Assembly: GCA_002734085.1 (NCBI GenBank)
Contig: NVXV01000009.1
Coordinates: 5,291 to 69,290, forward strand
Direction: 5' to 3'
Source of the DNA: Fluviicola sp.
GTDB taxonomy: Bacteria > Bacteroidota > Bacteroidia > Flavobacteriales_D > Crocinitomicaceae
Length of the DNA stretch: 64,000 bases
Shown: one piece after another, positions 52,748 through 60,976 of the stretch
How positions within the stretch are numbered: position 1 is the stretch's first letter
Layout of the letters: the number at the start of each line of letters is the position of its first letter
Program-made: the position numbers and the translations under genes
The notes under the pieces: generated by a model
What the model was told of the DNA's origin: nothing
Seen by the model: only the letters and a program-made list of their open reading frames with translations
The model's database searches: none

Positions 52748-53105
52748 ATACATACAGATTCACTTAAGTTAGAATGGATAAATGAAACTGCCAAGAAGCA
52801 CAAGTCAGATCCAATATTAGTATTTAGTAGAAAAAGTAGTGCGTGCACCATATCTTTTAGAACAACTTCAAAAAAACAATCTTGAATTTATATTCAAAGG
52901 AGGAACGGCACTTATATTACTATTTCCAGAACCAAAAAGGTTTTCTATTGAGATAGATATAATCATTTCAGAAAAACCGAAAAATATTGAAAGCATTTTC
53001 GATAACATCATTCAAAACTCAGATTTCCTATAATACAAAGAAGATGAAAGAGAAGTGAAGTCAGATATAAAGAAATTACTTCGCATTTACTTGGTTAGCT
53101 TTTGA
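52748..53105 (+). pseudogene. AbiEii/AbiGii-type nucleotidyltransferase toxin, broken
   Basis: A first frame gives DSLKLEWINETAKKHKSDPILV, then shifts, and the next frame reads LLEQLQKNNLEFIFKGGTALILLF with RFSIEIDI, the nucleotidyltransferase motif of AbiEii toxins. A stop at 53031-53033 is followed by YKEDEREVKSDIKK in the same frame until TGA at 53103. The gene has at least one frameshift near 52830 and an internal stop, and its C-terminal half is missing. No AbiEi antitoxin gene is present. Confidence 0.7.
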
Positions 53106-53398
53106 GGCAAATAGCGAGATTTATGAGTGATTTTACACAAGAATCAAAAGAATTTTAAGCTAGCTGTATTTGCACATTTCAATATTCAGTTATCACTTAA
53201 TTGTAATTTATTAGACCTTTAATATCAATACTGGTCATGATTAGATTATTGATATGTAGGTTTTTACAAATAAAATTTAGGAATATCACTTACTGATATT
53301 GAATTATTTTAAAGCAAGCCTTTTGTGTAAAACTTTATTTTTACTGTGGATAAACATCCTAATGAACTGTTTATTAGAACTTTTAGAAAGTAGTAAGC

Positions 53399-53499
53399 AA
53401 ATTGTTTTTTTTGTGTTGAAAAAACAATTTAAATTAAATAAATACATTTAATCGAAAAATATTTTAGTTTTATCACAGAATCATTTCGATTTATCGAAA
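53399..53499. promoter_or_regulatory. Inverted repeats upstream of the eCIS cluster
   Basis: A perfect 12-bp inverted repeat AAATTGTTTTTT (53399-53410) and AAAAAACAATTT (53419-53430) has an 8-base loop. Further along, ATCGAAA occurs at 53451-53457 and 53493-53499 and its complement TTTCGAT at 53484-53490, the latter two forming a 7-2-7 palindrome. They lie 50-150 bp before the first eCIS gene. They may be an upstream terminator and an operator for cluster expression. No exact promoter motif was found. Confidence 0.4.
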
Positions 53500-53548
53500 A
53501 CAGCTAATTAACTAATGTAAAATTAAATCACTTTCTAAGCACACTAAA

Positions 53549-55303
53549 TTGAAACAAGCCTTTCTTCTTATATCCTTATTGGGAAACTTGACGATGTTCG
53601 GCCACCCTCAACATTCTGACTTCCATTCTCTAGCTAGTGTTAACAATACGGGTTCTTCATTTACGGAATTTGCATTACCACTTGAAAAAAAGGAAAGTCC
53701 GACAAAAGAAGTTGATTTAAATTTCTATGCAGTTAATAATTCTGCTAATTATGAAGATACGGGTAAATTAGTAGAACATTTCATTCATGAACATCACAAA
53801 CTGACCATAGGAAAAAAAGACTATCCTTATAATTTAGACCATGAGAAATTAAAGCTTAAAAATCATGAGTACAAGGCCTCTACTAAATTTAATTTAGATT
53901 ATGAGGTATTTGGATGGTACCCACATTGGGAGGAAGATTTACATAAAAATTTAAACTATTCTTTATTAACCACAATTGCTTATTTTTCATATAAAGTAGA
54001 CCCTTTATCTGGAAAGCCTAAAACAGTTTATGATTGGGAAACAACCCCCTTAATCGACTCTGCAAAAGCGAATAATGTAAAAGTATTACTGACGATTACC
54101 AATTTTGGACAATTAAATAATAAGATGTTTCTAACAAATGATAAGGCTATAAAAAACCTAATTACAGAAGTTAAAAAATTACTGAGTAAAAGAGGGGCTC
54201 ACGGTGTTTGTTTGGATTTTGAAGGAGTGGATGGAAAGCGTAAAACTGCTTATGCAAAATTTATTTCATTGCTCAGTCAGGAGTTAAAAAAAGAAAATTC
54301 TAGTTATCTGGTTTATATGACTGTTCCCAGTGTAGATTGGGCGGAAAGTTTAGAGTTTAAAACGTTGATTACAGCGGTGGATGAATTCGTGATTATGGGA
54401 TATGGTTATTATGGCTCTACGAGTAGTGTTGCCGGACCTGTTGCTCCTTCAGAAAGTGGTAAGATTTGGAAGCCTTACAACTTAACAAAATCCATTGATT
54501 ATTATTTATCGAATTCAATACCAGCCTCTAAACTGATAATGGCTTTACCCTATTATGGCGCAATGTGGGATACTAAAACGAGCGATAAAGGTGCTAAAGT
54601 CAAAAAATTTATTGGTTATAGAACATATGATTATATCAAAAACAAGGTTGAAGGAAAGGTAGGGGTTGTTCAATATGACTCAGTAAGCCAAACAGCCTGG
54701 TGTAGTTATGTATTAGATTCTAAAGGTAAGCATCATAGGCAATGTTGGTTTGATAATGATTCGACCTTAACCGCTAAATTAGATTTAATCAAAAAGAATA
54801 AGTTAAAAGGGATGGGAATCTGGGCATTAGGTTATGATAAAGGGTACTCCAATTTTTGGAAGGTAATTGCTGGTAATTTAACGAGCACAACCATGAATGA
54901 TAGCGCAACAATAGCCAATCAATCTGATACATTAATTAGTGATACAACGAGTAATACTTCTGCAAGCTTTTGGAATGAACTTACAGACATTGAAGGAATG
55001 CTTGAAGAAGTGACTGACTATAAGACAGTATTATTATTTATCATGGCATTGGTAGTTCTTTTTGGTGGAGCAGGGTTTGTAATTGCCATGTTCAAGCCTG
55101 AAACCAGAAAATATTTCTTTAGCAAAACGACTTATAAGGTGTATTATAGTGGATTTACCTTACTGCTTCTACTTGTTATTTTACGATGGATAAACATAAT
55201 AGATGATCTATTAATAGCTCTGATTTTAGGCTTTATTGCTGGTGCAGTAGCTATTTATTTTATTAATAAGTACGTGGAAAAGATAAATAAAGAACTCCCA
55301 TGA
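53549..55303 (+). CDS. Membrane-anchored GH18-family protein at the head of an eCIS cluster
   Basis: The TTG start at 53549 is chosen because it gives a signal peptide (MKQAFLLISLLGNLTMF); the next Met is inside it. The 584-residue protein then has a glycoside hydrolase 18 domain of the spore-cortex (YaaH) kind: GWYPHWEEDLHK, then HGVCLDFEG with Asp223 and catalytic Glu225, and FVIMGYGYYGS. The last 95 residues hold three membrane helices (about 493-514, 533-549, 553-575), so the domain is tethered to the membrane. It may cut glycans to allow assembly or release of the injection particle. It overlaps the following small membrane protein by 4 bp. Confidence 0.75.
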   Translation: MKQAFLLISLLGNLTMFGHPQHSDFHSLASVNNTGSSFTEFALPLEKKESPTKEVDLNFYAVNNSANYEDTGKLVEHFIHEHHKLTIGKKDYPYNLDHEKLKLKNHEYKASTKFNLDYEVFGWYPHWEEDLHKNLNYSLLTTIAYFSYKVDPLSGKPKTVYDWETTPLIDSAKANNVKVLLTITNFGQLNNKMFLTNDKAIKNLITEVKKLLSKRGAHGVCLDFEGVDGKRKTAYAKFISLLSQELKKENSSYLVYMTVPSVDWAESLEFKTLITAVDEFVIMGYGYYGSTSSVAGPVAPSESGKIWKPYNLTKSIDYYLSNSIPASKLIMALPYYGAMWDTKTSDKGAKVKKFIGYRTYDYIKNKVEGKVGVVQYDSVSQTAWCSYVLDSKGKHHRQCWFDNDSTLTAKLDLIKKNKLKGMGIWALGYDKGYSNFWKVIAGNLTSTTMNDSATIANQSDTLISDTTSNTSASFWNELTDIEGMLEEVTDYKTVLLFIMALVVLFGGAGFVIAMFKPETRKYFFSKTTYKVYYSGFTLLLLLVILRWINIIDDLLIALILGFIAGAVAIYFINKYVEKINKELP

Positions 55304-55626
55304 ATAGTAGAACACTTACAAGTCAGAAAGCATTATTAGCAAAAGAAGAAGGGAAACTTAAGAAGTTGTTGGTAGCTATAAAAAAGCTTTTTGCAAAAGA
55401 ATTTTTGTGGGTACTTCTAGTTTTATTATTAGGCTTGCCATTAGCACTAATAATAACTTATATACTAGAAACATACGCTTCTGAACAAATCTTGGAAATG
55501 ACTACTAAGATACTAAAAGACAAATCATTGTTTATGGGAGCTTACCTACTAAGTTTAGTAGGAATTTATTTTACCAGAACAGTAGTAGGAGCAATACATT
55601 TATTGACTAATAAACCAAAAAGCTAA
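55300..55626 (+). CDS. Small two-helix membrane protein linked to the GH18 gene
   Basis: The 108-residue protein has a basic start, a membrane helix at about residues 38-55 (LWVLLVLLLGLPLALIITYI), and a second at about 80-97. Its ATG overlaps the GH18 stop (ATGA). The overlap suggests that it acts with the GH18 protein, for example as an anchor or export aid. The family is unknown. Confidence 0.6.
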   Translation: MNSRTLTSQKALLAKEEGKLKKLLVAIKKLFAKEFLWVLLVLLLGLPLALIITYILETYASEQILEMTTKILKDKSLFMGAYLLSLVGIYFTRTVVGAIHLLTNKPKS

Positions 55627-55632
55627 ATTATT

Positions 55633-56217
55633 ATGATAGCTAAAGCACTAACATTTGTATCTGATTTTCTTAACCATCAAATTAAGATGTCTTATGGTAT
55701 AGATGAAAATCGTGTTGTAGTAAGTAGTTTAATTAATCCAGACGGAACTATTGCAGAAAATATAGAGAATAAAATTGTTATTTCAGTTATTAATCTGGAA
55801 CATGAAACCACTGTAAAATCTTTAAATAATTATGTTCCCGGGGATAGCAATAATTACGGAAAAGTGTCACCCCCTGTTTACCTTAATTTGTACTTGCTCG
55901 TTTCGGCTAATTATGATTCAGGAAACTATGTGGAGGCACTTAAAATGATTTCCAGAGTGATTAGCATATTTCAGGAAAACACTTATTTCAATCAACAAAA
56001 GAATCCTGAAATGCAAAGCCCCTTAGAGAAATTAACATTTGAAATATTTAATTTACCCATTAACGAACTTAGTCATATATGGAGTGGAATAGGTGCAAAA
56101 TATGTTCCATCGATCATTTATAAAGTGCGAATGATTACGATTAACCAGGGTGGTGTCAGCAAAGAAGTTCCAGGATTATCAGGAACACATAATACCTCTA
56201 AATCAAAAAATAATTAA
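55633..56217 (+). CDS. DUF4255 cap/terminator protein of the injection system
   Basis: The 194-residue protein matches DUF4255 (Pvc16-like): it starts IAKALTFVSDFLNHQIKMSY and has ENKIVISVINLEHETTVKS and PVYLNLYLLVSANY, then YFNQQKNPEM and LSHIWSGIGAKYVPSIIYKVR. In known eCIS particles the homologue caps or terminates the inner tube and sheath. It sits near the front of the cluster, as in many Bacteroidota eCIS loci. Confidence 0.85.
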   Translation: MIAKALTFVSDFLNHQIKMSYGIDENRVVVSSLINPDGTIAENIENKIVISVINLEHETTVKSLNNYVPGDSNNYGKVSPPVYLNLYLLVSANYDSGNYVEALKMISRVISIFQENTYFNQQKNPEMQSPLEKLTFEIFNLPINELSHIWSGIGAKYVPSIIYKVRMITINQGGVSKEVPGLSGTHNTSKSKNN

Positions 56218-56220
56218 GCC

Positions 56221-57255
56221 ATGAATCTAAACTATCATAAATGGATGGAACTTAAGATAATTAATAATTACTTTGAGAATGGAGTGTGTTCAGCTTTTGA
56301 TTTAATTCCATTCAATAGTACATCTCATCAGATGAATAATTATAGGATTCTGAAAAAAAGAGAAAAGAATACTTTTTCGTTTTATGCAGGTATAAATAGT
56401 ACGGAATCATTTGAAGTAGATACCCATTTTAACGGTTTAGAAGATATTTATTTTCAGTTGATTAATAACGATTCATTGTTCTTTAATTACACAGATATTC
56501 CTTCCATTAGTGATAATGAACTTTATTATTTTCAAAACGGCATTAATGCTAACAAACCTGAATTTTTTCAGAAAACCCAATTTGTTGCTCAACAAGACTT
56601 AATAGGCTTAAGGTCAAAACGATTTAATGTAAACCTAACTAATGAAGACAAAGAAGTAATACTTGAAATAAAAAGCAATAGCGAGACTGTTATAACTAAA
56701 ACAATTAGTGGAATTAAAATTTATTCCTTAAACCTTAGTCAATTTGATAATGGTGTTTATCAGTTATGGGTAAATGATCAGCTCCAAGAAACATTTTTTA
56801 TGTCTGATCAAGAAGTAGATCAAAACTGTATAGGAGTAGTAAGACTTAATGTGAAAGAGGTTATTGATCAGTATTCAAATAACCTAGATTACACCATCAA
56901 CTTCAATGCCCGCAATGTTTTCTGGCAATATCAAGTTGTCGTTTCAAAATCAAGAAAAATTCAGGTGCACGATATGAATATATCAGGTATAAAGGATGAA
57001 AAATATCAGGGTCCTGTAGATCAGGAAATAATAGGAGGACAAACAGCACAGGTATTTATTACTTCTAGTCCCTTACAATTACAAAATAAATTAGAGCAAA
57101 ATCCACAATTGCAGGTCACGTATTCCAATGATTTCTCTAACAGAAAAAATCAAGTGGAAATTAAACTACCGAATCCTGATGTAGAGCAAATAAAAAAGTA
57201 TAATCAAGGAGAGAATGAAGGTTCATTTTTTTCATCAACTATAGTATATGTTTAA
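56221..57255 (+). CDS. eCIS-associated hypothetical protein
   Basis: The 344-residue protein has no recognised domain. It appears beta-rich, with an immunoglobulin-like middle (YQLWVNDQLQETFFM) and a last part ending in IVYV. There is no signal peptide. Its position between the cap and sheath genes (3 bp and 19 bp spacers) suggests a structural or assembly role in the particle. Confidence 0.6.
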   Translation: MNLNYHKWMELKIINNYFENGVCSAFDLIPFNSTSHQMNNYRILKKREKNTFSFYAGINSTESFEVDTHFNGLEDIYFQLINNDSLFFNYTDIPSISDNELYYFQNGINANKPEFFQKTQFVAQQDLIGLRSKRFNVNLTNEDKEVILEIKSNSETVITKTISGIKIYSLNLSQFDNGVYQLWVNDQLQETFFMSDQEVDQNCIGVVRLNVKEVIDQYSNNLDYTINFNARNVFWQYQVVVSKSRKIQVHDMNISGIKDEKYQGPVDQEIIGGQTAQVFITSSPLQLQNKLEQNPQLQVTYSNDFSNRKNQVEIKLPNPDVEQIKKYNQGENEGSFFSSTIVYV

Positions 57256-57274
57256 CCCTTAATAAATTAAAATT

Positions 57275-59167
57275 ATGAGTACAACTATGAAAACCCCAGG
57301 GGTTTATATCCAGGAGCTGGATGCCTTTGGGAATGCTGTCGTACCTGTTCCAACTGCCGTACCGGCATTTATTGGATACACAGCACAAACATCTTTCAAC
57401 GGAAAAAGTCTGTTGAACAAAGCAGTAAAGGTTACTTCGTTAGCCGAGTTTTTAATGATTTTTGGACCAACTGCTCCAGAAGTCCAATATGAGGTTAGTT
57501 CAGCTATTTTGCCTGAACGACTAGATACTTTGCAAAAAGTTGTAGATGCAACAGCAAAAACATTGAAGTCGGCTAATGATGCTGTAACCAAAGCTGGAGA
57601 TAAAGTAACCCCTGCACAAACTAAGGCAGCAGCGGATGCAAAAACAGCTAATGATAATGCTACAGAGGCTCTAACCAAGGCACAGGCAGACGAAAACATT
57701 GCAGCTCTTATAGCTGCAAAGTCAAAACTTGAAAAAGCGGAGTCAGCAGCAACAGCTGATAAACCAGCTGATCCAGATGGTAAATTAGCTGCAGCGGTCA
57801 AGTCGGCTCAGACTACCTTAGATAAAGTGGTCTTAGAGGCAGATTTTTCTACAGGAGGTTATGCTTATAATTTAACCACAACTACGGTTAATTATAGAAT
57901 GTACAGTAGCATTAAATTCTTTTATGAAAATGGAGGAGGAGACTGTTATATAATGAGTATTGGTGCTTATGATTATTCGAAAAAAGCGATTACTGATACC
58001 ACGGATTTTATGAATGCCATTACGCTATTGAAAAAGGAAACAGAACCTACTATGTTAGTGATTCCTGATTTAGTGGAAATTATGGACCCAACAGCAGATC
58101 CTGAATCAGATACGTATTTGCAAGATAAATATGCGAATGCTTATTCATTGCAAAATGAGATGATTAATCACTGTGGAGAAATGATGAATAGAGTAGCAGT
58201 GCTAGACATTCCAGGTGGTTATAGTGAGCCCTTAGTTGGTACAACAAGTGTAGAACAATTCAGAAATAGTGTAGAGCCACTAGATCCTAAATTTAACAGT
58301 TATGCAGCTGTTTATTACCCATGGTTACACACAACTGTTTATCAAACGTCCGAGGTTTCCTATAAAAACATTGATAGAGCCTCTTACGAAGTAGTAACTA
58401 ATATGTTAAATGTTGAGTTTACAGATGCGAAAGGTGTCTTGAGTACTAACATGGAGAAGATTATTTCAGCTTTTACATCTGATCCTGCTAATACCCCTCA
58501 GGAAACTACTTTAGATAAAGCGAATTTGATATTATCTAACTTAAGTAAATCTTACCAATTACTAACGGGAGCAATCATGTCAAATATGAACCTGATAGCT
58601 CCGAGTGCAGGAATGGCTGGAATCTATACTTCTGTAGACAATAACGAAGGAGTATGGGTTGCACCTGCAAATGTAGGAATACAAAGTACTATTATGCCTG
58701 CTATTAAAATAGATCATGCAGCGCAAGAAGACTTAAATATGCCAATTGACGGAAAGTCTGTGTGTGCTATTAGAGCTTTTACAGGAAGAGGAAACTTAGT
58801 CTGGGGTGCAAGAACTTTGGATGGTAATTCTAATGATTGGCGTTATGTAAACGTAAGAAGAACGCTAATTTACATAGAACAATCAGTACAAGATGCTGCA
58901 AAAGCGTATGTGTTTGCTCCTAACGATGCAGGAACATGGGTGAATGTAAAAAGTATGATTAGCAGTTTCTTGACAGGTTTGTGGAAACAAGGTGGATTAG
59001 TAGGACCTAAGCCAGCTGATGCATTTTCAGTAAGTGTAGGATTAGGAAGTACAATGACAGGTGAAGACATTTTAAATGGAATCATGAGAGTAGCTGTTAA
59101 AGTAGCTGTTTCTCACCCTGCGGAATTCATTGAAATTACATTCCAACAAGAAATGCAAAAAGGATAA
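57275..59167 (+). CDS. Contractile sheath protein with coiled-coil insertion
   Basis: The 630-residue protein starts KTPGVYIQELDAFGN and AVPAFIGYTAQ, the standard N-terminal sheath signature. It ends VAVSHPAEFIEITFQQEMQKG, the sheath C-terminal arm. Residues about 80-188 are an insertion rich in Ala, Lys, Thr and Asp, with heptad character (LQKVVDATAKTLKSA, KAAADAKTANDNATEAL, ALIAAKSKLEKAES). This may form a helical hairpin on the outside of the sheath. Typical eCIS sheaths lack it at this point. The gene follows 19 bp after the hypothetical protein. Confidence 0.88.
   Translation: MSTTMKTPGVYIQELDAFGNAVVPVPTAVPAFIGYTAQTSFNGKSLLNKAVKVTSLAEFLMIFGPTAPEVQYEVSSAILPERLDTLQKVVDATAKTLKSANDAVTKAGDKVTPAQTKAAADAKTANDNATEALTKAQADENIAALIAAKSKLEKAESAATADKPADPDGKLAAAVKSAQTTLDKVVLEADFSTGGYAYNLTTTTVNYRMYSSIKFFYENGGGDCYIMSIGAYDYSKKAITDTTDFMNAITLLKKETEPTMLVIPDLVEIMDPTADPESDTYLQDKYANAYSLQNEMINHCGEMMNRVAVLDIPGGYSEPLVGTTSVEQFRNSVEPLDPKFNSYAAVYYPWLHTTVYQTSEVSYKNIDRASYEVVTNMLNVEFTDAKGVLSTNMEKIISAFTSDPANTPQETTLDKANLILSNLSKSYQLLTGAIMSNMNLIAPSAGMAGIYTSVDNNEGVWVAPANVGIQSTIMPAIKIDHAAQEDLNMPIDGKSVCAIRAFTGRGNLVWGARTLDGNSNDWRYVNVRRTLIYIEQSVQDAAKAYVFAPNDAGTWVNVKSMISSFLTGLWKQGGLVGPKPADAFSVSVGLGSTMTGEDILNGIMRVAVKVAVSHPAEFIEITFQQEMQKG
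57512..57840 (+). other. Low-complexity, Ala-rich insertion in the sheath gene
   Basis: The DNA has a higher GC content than its surroundings because of repeated GCA/GCT alanine codons and ACA/ACT threonine codons. The encoded segment (residues about 80-188) has no aromatic residues and looks like a long coiled coil. It is flanked by conserved sheath sequence on both sides. Confidence 0.75.
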
Positions 59168-59201
59168 ATAATCAATTTTTTAAATTTTAAAATATAATAT
59201 T

Positions 59202-59663
59202 ATGGCAGATGATGGATCAGCTCAAGGTAGTAATTGGCCACTACCAAAGTTTTACTTTACAGTAAAATTAGGCTCACAAGATAACACAGTTTCATTTCAG
59301 GAAATTTCCGGACTTGAAACAGAAACCCAGCCTATAGAATACAGACATGGAGATAGCAAACAATTCTCTACTATTAAAATGCCTGGAATAGCTAAAACTG
59401 GGAATGTAACACTTAAGAAGGGAGTGTTTGTAAAAGATAACAACTTCTTTAAATGGTATGATGCTATTAAGATGAATACCATTAAAAGAGAAACGGTTAC
59501 TATCCAGTTATTGGATGAAAAAGGAAGTCCTACGATGACGTGGACTTTAACTAATGCTTGGCCTACTAAGATTTCTAGCCCTGATTTAAAATCAGATGCA
59601 AATGAAGTGGCAGTAGAAACATTAGAGTTAGCCCATGAAGGAGTAACCATTGCAAACGCTTAA
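59202..59663 (+). CDS. Inner tube protein 1
   Basis: The 153-residue protein shows the eCIS/phage tube pattern: WPLPKFYFTVKLGSQDNTVSFQEI, GLETETQPIEYRHGDSKQFSTIKMPG and VTLKKGVFVKDNNFFKWYDAI, ending in NEVAVETLELAHEGV. The protein forms the hollow tube inside the sheath. It lies 34 bp after the sheath gene and 3 bp before the second tube gene. Confidence 0.9.
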   Translation: MADDGSAQGSNWPLPKFYFTVKLGSQDNTVSFQEISGLETETQPIEYRHGDSKQFSTIKMPGIAKTGNVTLKKGVFVKDNNFFKWYDAIKMNTIKRETVTIQLLDEKGSPTMTWTLTNAWPTKISSPDLKSDANEVAVETLELAHEGVTIANA

Positions 59664-59666
59664 CAA

Positions 59667-60131
59667 ATGAGTGAAATATATCCTCCAGTAGCATTTTACT
59701 TCCAGCTGTCTTTTTCAGGTGTTACTGGGAAAGCTGATGCTTCTTTTAAAGAAGTGTCAGGAATATCGCTGGAGCGAGGTATAGAAGAAATTACAGAAGG
59801 TGGGAACCCGTTTATTCATCGAGTTCCCACTGCTGTAAAATATTCTAATTTGGTCTTAAAAAGAGGATTGGTTGCTAAAAATTCTGCAGTAGCTAAATGG
59901 TGTTTAGATCCCGTAGGTGGAATCTCATTAGGCCCCGTTTCATTAACAGAAACGATTACGACAAAAAATATTGTTGTGAAACTCCTAAATGAACAAGGCA
60001 CACCTTTAAAATCATGGAGCTTTGTGAATGCATGGCCTGTGAAATGGTCTATTTCCGACTTTAATTCCATGAACAACGAAATAGCTATTGAGTCATTAGA
60101 ATTTGCTTATAGTTATTTTAAAGTACTTTAA
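59667..60131 (+). CDS. Inner tube protein 2 (Afp5-like)
   Basis: The 154-residue protein is related to tube protein 1 (FYFQLSFSGVTGKADASFKEVSG, LVLKRGLVAKNSAVAKW, NEIAIESLEFAYSYF) but diverged. eCIS particles usually have a second tube protein that links the tube to the spike. It begins 3 bp after tube protein 1. Confidence 0.88.
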   Translation: MSEIYPPVAFYFQLSFSGVTGKADASFKEVSGISLERGIEEITEGGNPFIHRVPTAVKYSNLVLKRGLVAKNSAVAKWCLDPVGGISLGPVSLTETITTKNIVVKLLNEQGTPLKSWSFVNAWPVKWSISDFNSMNNEIAIESLEFAYSYFKVL

Positions 60132-60140
60132 ATAGTAGTA

Positions 60141-60299
60141 ATGGCAATAGAAATCAGAGAATTAGTCATCAAGGTAAAAATAGAAGAATCAGTCCAAAAA
60201 ACACCTTCCGAATTGGATATAAATAAAATAAAGCAATCTATTTTGAAGGAGTGTAAAAAAGAAATTAAAAGAGAATTGAACAGGAAAAAAGAAAGGTGA
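60141..60299 (+). CDS. DUF5908 small eCIS protein
   Basis: This 52-residue frame starts MAIEIRELVIKVKIEES and ends in a Lys/Arg-rich helix (LKECKKEIKRELNRKKER). The start MPIEIRELVIK is the signature of DUF5908, found in eCIS clusters between tube and LysM genes (Afp6-like position). It begins 9 bp after tube protein 2, and its stop is one base from the next ATG. Confidence 0.85.
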   Translation: MAIEIRELVIKVKIEESVQKTPSELDINKIKQSILKECKKEIKRELNRKKER

Positions 60300-60300
60300 G

Positions 60301-60972
60301 ATGCATGATCGATTAAAAATAGCTGCATTTAAGGATAATAAATATTCTCTACCCCCGAAATTAGCAACGGTGGTAGTCATTAATCCTGCATCATATACTC
60401 ACGAACATAAAGTGAATTATAATGAAGATGTTCCAATTGGAGCGCCTGGGACGCCTTTAATGTTTAAAGGTATTCCACCCGAAACTATTTCTTTTGATAT
60501 TTATTTTGATGCAACAGGTGCAATAGAAGCACCTACAATGATGCCTGTTAATAAATTACCCATAGGTATACAGATCACTGCATTTAAAAAAGTATGTTTT
60601 GCTTATAATGGTGATATTCATGAGCCAAATTACCTTATTCTCAATTGGGGATCTTTGGTATTTAAGTGTAAGTTATCATCCTTAAAAATAGAGTATACCC
60701 TTTTTCAAAAGAATGGAATACCATTAAGGGCAAAAGCTTCATGTTCATTTATTAAAGCCATTGATGCAGATTCATTAGCCAAAGAGGCGAACAATAAGTC
60801 ACCAGATTTAACCCATTTAATAGAAATAAAGGAAGGCGATACTTTACCTGTTATATGTAATAGAATTTATGGGGATCCTAGTTATTATATAGAAGTAGCG
60901 AAGTACAACAATATTGTCAATTTTAGAAACCTGGTGCCGGGTACCAAATTATACCTACCACCTATAAAGTAA
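60301..60972 (+). CDS. LysM baseplate/hub protein (Afp7-like)
   Basis: The 223-residue protein ends in a LysM domain (residues 172-223, HLIEIKEGDTLPVICNRIYG and NNIVNFRNLVPGTKLYLPP). Its first part (YSLPPKLATVVVINPASY, FKGIPPETISFDIYFDATG) resembles the tube-end or gp53-like baseplate protein of eCIS. In Afp and PVC the corresponding protein connects the spike and tube. It starts one base after DUF5908's stop. Confidence 0.87.
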   Translation: MHDRLKIAAFKDNKYSLPPKLATVVVINPASYTHEHKVNYNEDVPIGAPGTPLMFKGIPPETISFDIYFDATGAIEAPTMMPVNKLPIGIQITAFKKVCFAYNGDIHEPNYLILNWGSLVFKCKLSSLKIEYTLFQKNGIPLRAKASCSFIKAIDADSLAKEANNKSPDLTHLIEIKEGDTLPVICNRIYGDPSYYIEVAKYNNIVNFRNLVPGTKLYLPPIK

Positions 60973-60976
60973 TGTT

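Noticed and set aside
57304-57801. Minus-strand open frame of 165 codons inside the sheath gene
   Set aside because: It arises from the Ala-rich insertion read backwards; the plus-strand sheath is certain.
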